A stretch of 64,000 bases of DNA from contig DASVDE010000029.1 in the NCBI GenBank assembly GCA_036381235.1, positions 1-64,000 on the forward strand. Direction: 5' to 3'. The stretch is from DASVDE01 sp036381235 (lineage in GTDB: Bacteria; Actinomycetota; Thermoleophilia; Solirubrobacterales; 70-9). Made by a program: the position numbers and the translations under genes. This document shows, piece after piece, positions 52,373-64,000 of this stretch; the stretch's first letter is position 1, and the number at the start of each line of letters is the position of its first letter. The notes beneath the pieces are model-generated. The model saw only the letters and a program-made list of their open reading frames with translations. It ran no database searches and was not told where the DNA came from.

Positions 52373-53218
52373 ATGGATGTCGGGATCGGACTTCCCAATG
52401 CCGTGCCGGGGACGAGGGGAGCGGAGATGACAGAGTGGGCGCGGCGCGCCGAGGCTCGGGGGTTCTCCAGCTTGGGGACGATCGATCGCATCGTCTATGA
52501 CAACTATGAGCCGCTCGTCGCGCTGGCCGCGGCGGCGGCGGTGACCGAGCGGATCGGCTTGGCCACCACAGTCCTGCTCGGGCCGCTGCGCACAAACCCG
52601 GTCGAGCTGGCCAAGCAGTCCCTCAGCGTCAACGCCCTCTCCGAGGGGCGCTTCACGCTCGGCATTGGGCTCGGCGCGCGGGACGACGACTACCACGTCA
52701 GCGGGGTCGAGCTGAGCGGTCGGGGCAACCGCCTCGACGCGATGCTCGAGCGAATCATCCAGATCTGGTCCGGCGAGGAGGTCGGGCCCTCGATCGCCGG
52801 TGCGCCTCGCCTTGTCCTCGGCGGCCATGCGATGGCCTCCTTCGGCCGCACCGCCCGCTTTGGCGACGGTTGGATCGCCGCCGCCTCCGGGCCCGAGCAG
52901 TTCGCCGAGGGTGCCGAGAAGGCGAAGGCTGCGTGGTCAACGGCCGGCCGCGAGGGTGAGCTCCACTTGATGGCGCTCGCCTACTTCTCGCTTGGCGACC
53001 GCGCCTTTGAAGACGCCCGCGCTTACGCCACCGACTACTACGCGTTCCTCGGGGGGGAGATCGCGGAGATGATCGCCAAAAGCGTCGCGCTGGATGCGGA
53101 AGCGATTCAGCGGTATCTCGTCGCATACGAGGAGGCGGGGTGCGACGAGCTGGTCCTCTGCCCCTGTTCAAGCGACCCCGAGCAGGCCGACCTGCTGGCC
53201 GACGCCGTCGGCCTCTGA
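52373..53218 (+). CDS. LLM class flavin-dependent oxidoreductase
   Basis: The 281-aa TIM-barrel protein belongs to the luciferase-like monooxygenase family (MDVGIGLPNAVPGTRGAEMTEW, LATTVLLGPLRTNPVELAKQ, LSVNALSEGRFTLGIGLGAR). Cofactor is FMN or F420. The substrate is not evident. It ends 2 nt before the amine oxidase gene, suggesting a two-gene unit. Confidence 0.92.
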   Translation: MDVGIGLPNAVPGTRGAEMTEWARRAEARGFSSLGTIDRIVYDNYEPLVALAAAAAVTERIGLATTVLLGPLRTNPVELAKQSLSVNALSEGRFTLGIGLGARDDDYHVSGVELSGRGNRLDAMLERIIQIWSGEEVGPSIAGAPRLVLGGHAMASFGRTARFGDGWIAAASGPEQFAEGAEKAKAAWSTAGREGELHLMALAYFSLGDRAFEDARAYATDYYAFLGGEIAEMIAKSVALDAEAIQRYLVAYEEAGCDELVLCPCSSDPEQADLLADAVGL

Positions 53219-53220
53219 TC

Positions 53221-54573
53221 GTGGCAGCCAACGTCGCGATCGTCGGTGCGGGACTGTCAGGGCTGCGCGCCGCGCGCGTTCTCGCCGACGCCGGTCGTGA
53301 GGTCGTCGTGCTGGAGGCGCGCGACCGGGTCGGCGGCAGGCTGCTGAACGCAACGCTCGGGGACGGGGTGACGGTCGACGTCGGCGGCCAATGGATAGGC
53401 GACGACCACGAGCGGGCGCGGGGGTTGGCCCGTGAGCTGGGCCTGGAGATCTTCCCCCAGTTCGGAGAGGGGAAAAACTTGGTCGACGTGGCCGGGACGC
53501 GCCGCCTCTACCGAGGCACGATCCCGCGCCTCGGTCCCCGCATCCTCTGGGACATCTTCCTCGCCCGGCGGCGCCTGGATCGGCTGGCGCGGGGAGTCTC
53601 CGCCGAGGAGCCCTGGGCGGCGGAGCGGGCCGCGGAGCTCGACGGGCAGACGCTCGCCGCCTGGATCGAGCAGAACGTGCGCACCCCGATGGCGCGAGAG
53701 CTGATCGGGCTGACCGGCCGCACGGTGTGGGGAACGGGTCCCGACGAGCTTTCGATGCTCCACGTTCTCTTCTACGTCAACTCGGCGGGGAGCTTCGACA
53801 AGCTGATCGACACCGAGGGGGGCGCCCAGCAGGACCGCCTCGACGGCGGCGCCCAGTTGCTGGCGCTCGGGCTTGCCGAGTCGCTCGGCGACCGGGTACG
53901 CCTCAGGGCACCGGTGCGGCGGATAGAGCAGCGTGGCGATGGTGTCAGTGTCGTCGCGGAGGGCACCGAGCTCGAGGCGGAGCGCGTCGTCGTCGCGGTG
54001 CCTCCGGCGATCGCCGCACGTATCGAGTTCGAGCCGGGCCTCTCCGAGCAGCGCGCCGACCTCGCCCGCCGGATGCGCCCGGGGCGGTTGAGCAAGTGCA
54101 TCGCTCTATATGAGAAGCCGTTTTGGCGGGAAGACGGCTTCACCGGCGAGTCGGTCACCGACGCCGGCCCTGTCACCCTCACCTTCGACAGCTCGCCCCG
54201 CGACGGCTCCGCCGGCGTCCTGCTCGGCTTCGTCGGCGGTCCGGAGGTGGGTGACATGGACCGCATGGGAGCCGATGAGCGCCGCGCCGCAGTCCTCGCC
54301 TGCTTCGCACGTCTCTACGGCCCCCGCGCCACGGCGCCGATCGACTACGTCGAGCAGGTCTGGAGCGAGGAGGAGTGGTCGGGAGGCGGGCCCACCTCCA
54401 ACTTCGGCCCCGGCGGCTGGACCGCTGCCGGCCCCGCCCTGCGCGAGCCGAGCGGCCGTATCCATTGGGCAGGGACCGAGACGGCGACGATCTGGAGCGG
54501 TTACATGGAGGGCGCCCTGCAGGCCGGCGATCGCGCCGCCGCCGAGGTGTTGGGCGAGCGGGGGCCTCGGTAG
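53221..54573 (+). CDS. flavin-containing monoamine oxidase family protein
   Basis: The 450-aa FAD protein has the Rossmann motif AIVGAGLSGLRAARVLADAG, EARDRVGGRLLNATL and DVGGQWIGDDH, and a C-terminal GRIHWAGTETATIWSGYMEGALQAGDRAAAEV that binds FAD. It oxidises amines or related substrates. GTG 53221 is chosen as the start because it gives the Rossmann motif near residue 8; the longer frame from 53140 is part of the upstream gene. Confidence 0.93.
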   Translation: MAANVAIVGAGLSGLRAARVLADAGREVVVLEARDRVGGRLLNATLGDGVTVDVGGQWIGDDHERARGLARELGLEIFPQFGEGKNLVDVAGTRRLYRGTIPRLGPRILWDIFLARRRLDRLARGVSAEEPWAAERAAELDGQTLAAWIEQNVRTPMARELIGLTGRTVWGTGPDELSMLHVLFYVNSAGSFDKLIDTEGGAQQDRLDGGAQLLALGLAESLGDRVRLRAPVRRIEQRGDGVSVVAEGTELEAERVVVAVPPAIAARIEFEPGLSEQRADLARRMRPGRLSKCIALYEKPFWREDGFTGESVTDAGPVTLTFDSSPRDGSAGVLLGFVGGPEVGDMDRMGADERRAAVLACFARLYGPRATAPIDYVEQVWSEEEWSGGGPTSNFGPGGWTAAGPALREPSGRIHWAGTETATIWSGYMEGALQAGDRAAAEVLGERGPR

Positions 54574-54578
54574 CCGTC

Positions 54579-54851
54579 GTGCCCGAGGCTCTGATCGAGG
54601 TCCGGCTGCGACCTCGCGGCCCCAAGGACGAACTGCTCGGGATGCGCGACGGCGTGCTCCAGGCACGGGTGACGGCACCACCGGTCGACGGCAAGGCAAA
54701 CCGCGCTCTTTGCAAGCTGATCGCCAAGCGCGCCGGTGTCGCCCTGTCGCGTGTCAGCGTCGTGCGCGGCGAGAAGTCCCGCGACAAGCTGATCCGTGTC
54801 GAGGGAGTCGATGACTCAACCCTTCGGAAGGCCCTTACCCGGAGTTCGTAG
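54579..54851 (+). CDS. DUF167/YggU family protein
   Basis: The 90-aa protein matches YggU: RLRPRGPKDELLGMRDGVLQARVTAPPVDGKANRALCKLIAKRAGV, then SVVRGEKSRDKLIRV. Function is unknown. The start is GTG 54579, 5 nt after the amine oxidase stop, so the genes are co-transcribed. Confidence 0.88.
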   Translation: MPEALIEVRLRPRGPKDELLGMRDGVLQARVTAPPVDGKANRALCKLIAKRAGVALSRVSVVRGEKSRDKLIRVEGVDDSTLRKALTRSS

Positions 54852-54869
54852 AGGCGCGATCATTCAGTC

Positions 54870-55445
54870 ATGACCGAGGAGCTGCCGATCGTTCTCTTCC
54901 CCTCGCCTGCCGAGATGGAGGCTTGGCTGGAGGCAAATCACTCCAACCCGGAGGGGCTCTGGCTGAAGATCGCCAAGAAGGGGTCGGGCGTGTCGAGCGT
55001 CACCTACGGGGAGGCGCTGGAGCTGGCGCTCTGCTTCGGCTGGATCGACAGCCAGAAGAAGGGTTTCGATGAGAAGCATTTCCTCCAACGCTTCACCCCG
55101 CGCCGCCCGGGCGGGAGGTGGTCGCGGATCAACCGCGACAAGGCGGAGGCGTTGATCGCCGCCGGGGCGATGCGCCCGGCCGGCCTGGTCGAGGTCGAGG
55201 CGGCCAAAGCCGACGGTCGCTGGGAGGCCGCCTACGAGGGGCAACGCAACGCGAAGGTCCCCGAGGATCTGCGGCGGGAGCTGGATGCCAACGAGCGCGC
55301 CCGCGAGTTCTTCGACACGCTCGACGGCGCCAATCGCTACGCGATCGTCTACCGGCTGAACGACGCGAAAAAACACGAGACGCGTGAGCGCCGGCTGCGC
55401 AAGTTCATCGGCATGCTCGAGCGGGGGGAGAAGATCCACTCCTGA
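54870..55445 (+). CDS. YdeI/OmpD-associated family protein
   Basis: The 191-aa protein matches the YdeI family (ALCFGWIDSQKKGFDEKHFLQRFTPRRPGGRWSRINRDKAEAL, then EFFDTLDGANRYAIVYRLNDAKKHETRERR). Members are linked loosely to antimicrobial-peptide resistance, with no reaction known. It follows YggU by 18 nt. Confidence 0.88.
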   Translation: MTEELPIVLFPSPAEMEAWLEANHSNPEGLWLKIAKKGSGVSSVTYGEALELALCFGWIDSQKKGFDEKHFLQRFTPRRPGGRWSRINRDKAEALIAAGAMRPAGLVEVEAAKADGRWEAAYEGQRNAKVPEDLRRELDANERAREFFDTLDGANRYAIVYRLNDAKKHETRERRLRKFIGMLERGEKIHS

Positions 55446-55521
55446 GCATCTGCCCTGGGCAGGCACCGTGGAGTGGGGTAGTGTCGGCTGTGACCCGCGC
55501 GACTCACTACAAGGAGATCCG

Positions 55522-56010
55522 ATGGCCTACGAGATGCAGATCCGTGGCACTCAGGACGAAGTGAAGGTTCGCAGCCCGTGGGCGGCGGCGTTGTTGCCGC
55601 TCGTCACCCTCGGCATCTACCACCTCGTCTGGTGGTACCGGATCAATCGCGAGTTACGCGACTATGGCCAGTCGAAGGGCTATGACCTGGGCCAGAACCC
55701 GACCAACTCGGTACTGGCCCTCTTTCCCGGCGCCCTGATCATCGTCCCGGCGCTGGTCACCTACTGGAGGGGAGTCAAGCGCGTCATAGGCGCATCCCGC
55801 CTCGCCGGCAAGGAGCCGCTCAACGGCTGGATCGCGATCATCCTCTATGTCCTGCTGGCCCCGGGGCTCTGGGCTTACATCCAGGTGTCGCTGAACGACG
55901 TATGGCTCCAGGAGGCCGAGCCACTGGCCGGCCAGGAGCCGCCGCCGGCGCCTTCGGATCAGATGCCTCCGCCGCTGCCGCCCGAGCAGCAACAGCCGCC
56001 GACCGCATAG
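55522..56010 (+). CDS. DUF4234 membrane protein
   Basis: The 162-aa protein has about three membrane segments: AAALLPLVTLGIYHLVWWYRIN, SVLALFPGALIIVPALVTYW and WIAIILYVLLAPGLWAYIQ. The pattern GIYHLVWWYRINRELRDYG is typical of DUF4234. The C-terminus is Pro-rich. AAGGAG at 55511-55516 precedes ATG 55522. Function is unknown. Confidence 0.88.
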   Translation: MAYEMQIRGTQDEVKVRSPWAAALLPLVTLGIYHLVWWYRINRELRDYGQSKGYDLGQNPTNSVLALFPGALIIVPALVTYWRGVKRVIGASRLAGKEPLNGWIAIILYVLLAPGLWAYIQVSLNDVWLQEAEPLAGQEPPPAPSDQMPPPLPPEQQQPPTA

Positions 56011-56056
56011 CGAGGGAAGCGCAGGGCCCGCAACGGGCCTGACCTAGACTCACCCG

Positions 56057-57034
<978 letters not shown>

Positions 57035-57036
57035 GC

Positions 57037-57083
57037 AGGTGTAACGCGTTCGACAGGCAATAGCTGTACAACACGTTGCACCT
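57037..57083. repeat. dispersed palindromic element, copy C (imperfect)
   Basis: The left arm AGGTGTAACGCGTTCGACA and right arm TGTACAACACGTTGCACCT pair at 15 of 19 positions around the loop GGCAATAGC. It starts 3 nt after the rlmN stop and resembles the copy at 15348. Confidence 0.8.
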
Positions 57084-57116
57084 CCTTGGCCGGTCAGCCA
57101 ACTAGGATCAGCCGCC

Positions 57117-58557
57117 GTGCCTGTCGACACGAAAACACCCGTCGCCAAGCCGCCGCAGATGTCCGACAGCCCAGTGCGGCGGATCGTCGACGACATGCGT
57201 GCGGAATGGCGGGGGAGGGGCAAGTTCCCTCCGGGGCCGGGCGATTTCAGCGTCTCCCGCACCCACCGGATCGCCCATGATCCGCTGCCGATCCTGCTCT
57301 CCAACTACGAGAAGCACGGCCCGATCTTCAGCCTGCGGTTGCTTCACACCAGGGTCGTCTTCATGCTCGGGCCGGAGGCCAACCACTTCATAACCGTCGC
57401 CCATCCGGAGAACTTCCACTGGCGCGAGTCGAGCTTCGGCGACCTTATCCCGCTGCTCGGCGACGGCCTGCTGACGATCGACGACGATTACCACGACCGG
57501 GCGCGGGCGATCATGCTGCCCGCTTTTCACCGCGAGCAGCTGGGGGCGATGGTCGACGCGATGGCCACCGAGGCCGAGGCGTCGATCGCGGGCCTGCAGG
57601 TCGGCCGGGTGATCGACCTCTATGACTGGATGCGCAATCTGGCGATGCGAATCGCGATGCGGGCGCTTCTGGGCCTCGATCCCGACGAGGCGGGCAAGGG
57701 GGCCGCGGCGGCTGAGCACTTCGAGCGCGCGCTCGGCTTCTACGGCATCGACTACCCGTTGAGGCTGCTGCGCGGCCCCGGTTCTCCCTGGCGGCGGATG
57801 AACGCCTCGCGGGAGGTTCTCGACGAGATCGTCTTCGGTGAGATCTCCCGTCGCCGGGCCGATCGGACCGAAGCGGGAGGCCGCGACGTTCTCAGCCTGC
57901 TGATCGGCGCCCGCGGCGAGGGGGGCGAGGCCTTCACCGATCGCGAGGTCCGCGACCAGGTGATGACCCTGATGTTCGCCGGTCACGACACCTCCACCTC
58001 GACCCTCACCTTCATGATGCACGAGCTGGCGCGACACCCCGACGTCCTGACCCGCCTCTGCGAGGAGCAGGACGAGGTGCTGGGCGGCGCGGTTCCCACG
58101 GTCGAGCAGTTGGAGCGAGAGATGCCCTACCTCGACGAGGTTCTCGACGAGGTTCTGCGCCTTTACCCGCCGGCATGGATCGGCCCACGCCGTGCCGTCC
58201 GCGATTTCGAGTTCGGTGGCTACTCCGTGCCCCGGGGCGCATACGTCAACTACTCCTCCTGGGCCAGCCACCGGATCCCCGAGGTCTTCCCCGACCCCGA
58301 GGCCTTTATCCCGGAGCGTTTCACCCGCGAGCGCAAGGCGGCCCTGCCACGCGGCGCCTACGTTCCCTTCGGCGGTGGCCAGCGCATCTGCATCGGCAAG
58401 CGCTTCGGTCAGACCGAGGTGAAGCTGGTGGCGACGATGCTGCTGCAGAAGCTGCGCCTCGACGCGATGCCCGGCCGCACGATGCGGATTCGGCAGATGC
58501 CGACCCTCTCCCCGAAGGGCGGGTTGGAGATGCGAGTGCTGCCCCGCAGACGAGGAG

Positions 58558-58565
<8 letters not shown>
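57117..58565 (+). CDS. cytochrome P450
   Basis: The 482-aa heme monooxygenase has the I-helix MFAGHDTSTS (near residue 288), the E-x-x-R in DEVLDEVLRLYPPAW and the heme loop FGGGQRICIGKRFG with ligand Cys near 425. N-terminal PPGPGDFSVSRTHRIAHDP resembles bacterial class I P450s of the CYP102/CYP110-like group. Substrate is unknown. Its 3' end overlaps the convergent glnN by 8 nt. Confidence 0.94.
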
Positions 58566-60708
<2,143 letters not shown>

Positions 60709-60818
60709 CGCTGTGTCAGTCCCTCACTTGGCGGCGCCCGCTGCGGGGGCGCGTGATTACCGGTCTCACTCCCTATGAAGAGCCAAGGCAGCCTAATGCC
60801 CGCGCGCCGAAGATGTCT

Positions 60819-60834
60819 TTGTACAGCCGTACAA
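60819..60834. promoter_or_regulatory. inverted repeat between glnN and the beta-oxidation gene
   Basis: TTGTAC-AGCC-GTACAA has perfect 6-bp arms, 111 nt before the glnN start and 127 nt before the beta-oxidation start. It may be an operator; which gene it controls cannot be said. The remainder of the 252-nt gap shows no gene. Confidence 0.5.
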
Positions 60835-60960
60835 CGTTCGGTCCCGGCCCTTTGTCCGGGAGAAGAGCGAAGGATCGATGGACCTATCGGCCCCAAGATC
60901 CTTCAGCGATCGGTCAGCTATAGCCTTCGCCCGGTCCCCGATCTGGAGGAATCCCTCGAA

Positions 60961-62945
<1,985 letters not shown>

Positions 62946-62961
<16 letters not shown>

Positions 62962-63608
62962 ACGCACCGGACGCGGTCGTCTTCGACAACGACGGCCTCC
63001 TGCTCGACACCGAGTCCGTCTGGACTCGGGCCGAGCAGGACCTGTTCGAGCGACGAGGGCTCGAGTTCACCGCGGAGCACAAGCGGGAGCTGGTCGGCAC
63101 CTCGGCAGAGATAGCCGGCCGGGTGTTGGAGCGACGACTCGCCGAGCCCGGCTGTGCCGACGAGCTGATCGAAGAGCTGAACGCCCTGGTCGTCGCCGAG
63201 TTGGAGCATGGGGTGGAGGCGATGGTCGGCGCTCGCGAACTGCTGCACCGATTGAAAGAGCGCGGCACGCCGATCGGCCTTGTATCCAACTCGCCGCTCG
63301 TTTTCGTGCGGCGGTCGCTGGAGATAGCCGGCTTCGAGGACCGCTTCGACGTGGTGCTGAGCGCACATGAGGTGGCGGCGCCGAAGCCTGCGCCCGACCC
63401 CTACCTGGAGGCCTGCCGCCGCCTGGGAATCGAGCCCGGCCTCGCGGTGATTGCGCTGGAGGATTCGCCGACGGGCGTCACGGCTGCGCGTGCCGCCGGG
63501 CTGACTGTGATCGGCATTCCCTCGATCGACGGGATGGTCCTCGAAGAGGCACATCACATCGCCGAGTCGCTGCTCGACGAGGTCGTTGCCCACCATCTCG
63601 TGCTGTAA
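62946..63608 (+). CDS. HAD-IA family hydrolase (phosphatase/phosphoglucomutase-like)
   Basis: The 220-aa protein has HAD motifs VVFDNDGLLLDTESVW (I; DxD with Asn between), LVSNSPL (II), APKPAPDPYLEA (III Lys) and ALEDSPTGVTAARAAG (IV). The helical cap is of the IA type. The only start is GTG 62946, which overlaps the previous gene by 16 nt, so coupling is likely. Substrate is unknown. A nested inverted repeat begins at its stop codon. Confidence 0.9.
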
Positions 63609-63709
63609 GGGGATGCAGTAGAGACACCCCCGCCCTGACAAGTGCCGGTCTAATTAGACCGGCACTTTGAGTATCCGCCAGTTCGGGGGTGTCTCTACCT
63701 CATCCCCTT
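63607..63709. repeat. 103-bp nested inverted repeat
   Basis: Outer arms 63607-63632 and 63684-63709 are 26 bp with two mismatches. An inner perfect palindrome of 28 bp lies at 63640-63667 (half AAGTGCCGGTCTAA). The element begins in the HAD gene stop and ends at the convergent partial gene. It may be a bidirectional terminator, but its size and near-perfect symmetry are more like a miniature mobile element. Confidence 0.75.
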
Positions 63710-63999
63710 AGGACGCGGCGGCGGCGGAGGACGCGTTCGCTGATCTCGAGCAGCTCCTGTACGGCGCGCTCGCGCTCGGGATCCAACCCCCCCTTGAGGG
63801 CCATGTTCGCTGCGTCTCCGGCTTCGCTGCGGCGAGCTTCCAGCGCCGCCATGTCCTCCTCGTGCCCGGGGTCGGAGAGCGCTCCGCGCATCTCCACCAG
63901 CAGCGCCTCGAGCCCGACTCGCAGCTGTAGAGCTGTCTCGCGGATGCGTCCCGCGTCCAGGTCGGCCCGGGCACGGAGCAGGAGCGGTTCGCAGGCATC
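63700..63999 (-). CDS. hypothetical helical protein, 5' end beyond the window
   Basis: The frame stays open from the window end to a TGA at 63700 and gives at least 99 residues of charged helices: LLLRARADLDAGRIRETALQ, LRVGLEALLVEMRGALSDPG, ALEARRSEAGDAANMALKGG and a basic tail ERVLRRRRVLRG. There is no recognised family. The competing frame ending at 63708 is Ser/Trp/Arg-rich and not protein-like. The start is outside the window. Confidence 0.6.
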   Translation of the reverse strand, partial: DACEPLLLRARADLDAGRIRETALQLRVGLEALLVEMRGALSDPGHEEDMAALEARRSEAGDAANMALKGGLDPERERAVQELLEISERVLRRRRVLRG

Positions 64000-64000
64000 G

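Overview
The window is a 64-kb stretch of high-GC chromosome with actinobacterial gene content. Several families point to the class Thermoleophilia (Solirubrobacterales or a relative): a DUF559 protein with an AbiEi-like N-terminus, an ECF42 sigma factor beside a DGPF protein, a secreted S8 peptidase ending in an Ig-like repeat, collagen-like gene fragments, glutamine synthetase III and many GTG starts. This placement is inferred from gene families; no rRNA or tRNA gene is present to confirm it.

Layout. (1) 1-21,340 is mostly housekeeping: msrA, a fatty-acid oxidation acyl-CoA dehydrogenase behind a TetR-type palindrome, DUF2252, typA divergent from a DEAD-box helicase, a cold-shock protein, a large secreted S8 peptidase, recD2, a cyclopropane-fatty-acid-synthase-type methyltransferase, a DGPF/ECF42 pair, a bactofilin-like membrane protein, a cupin divergent from a TetR regulator, a trypsin-like secreted protease and a PIN/Phd toxin-antitoxin pair. 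(2) 21,467-43,871 is a defence island. It holds a translationally coupled nuclease-helicase triad (TM0106/RecB-like plus Upf1-like helicase; PD-(D/E)XK protein; DUF4268 protein, frameshifted), a GIY-YIG-like remnant, a PHP+SMC-like ATPase (Ppl/TrlF type), and a four-gene coupled operon. That operon reads TerB protein, DUF2791/BrxD ATPase, then an Lhr-like helicase fused to a DnaQ exonuclease and BRCT domain, then a Ser/Thr kinase, and looks like an enlarged Shango system. Next come an unrecognised gene pair, an orphan ribbon-helix-helix protein, a decayed AbiE toxin-antitoxin pair and an AAA15 ATPase/RloB pair. The AbiE-RloAB block appears to have been inserted into a collagen-like gene, whose two halves now lie on either side of it with a 21-bp direct repeat. 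(3) 44,006-48,732 is a minus-strand run of small metabolic and detoxification genes (PEP-mutase-like lyase, cupin, two VOC proteins, two DHFR-like reductases, OsmC, alpha/beta hydrolase), several with 4-nt overlaps. (4) 48,835-49,894 is a DUF559 endonuclease-like gene bracketed by two nearly identical 85-bp direct repeats, with a solo partial copy at 44,927. (5) 49,952-64,000 returns to housekeeping: arginase-like protein, 5'-3' exonuclease, SRPBCC, LLM oxidoreductase, flavin amine oxidase, YggU, YdeI, DUF4234, rlmN, cytochrome P450, glnN, a FadN/FadJ-like beta-oxidation protein and a HAD phosphatase, followed by a 103-bp nested inverted repeat.

Functional links. The acyl-CoA dehydrogenase near the left end and the two-domain hydroxyacyl-CoA dehydrogenase/enoyl-CoA hydratase near the right end supply consecutive beta-oxidation steps. 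Proteins in the island repeatedly pair a nuclease fold with an NTPase, which fits nucleic-acid-directed phage defence. Signs of decay (one-base frameshifts, an internal deletion, an in-frame stop, a disrupted host gene) cluster in the same region and fit defence-gene turnover. A dispersed hairpin family (4,107; 15,348; 57,037) lies directly after stop codons.
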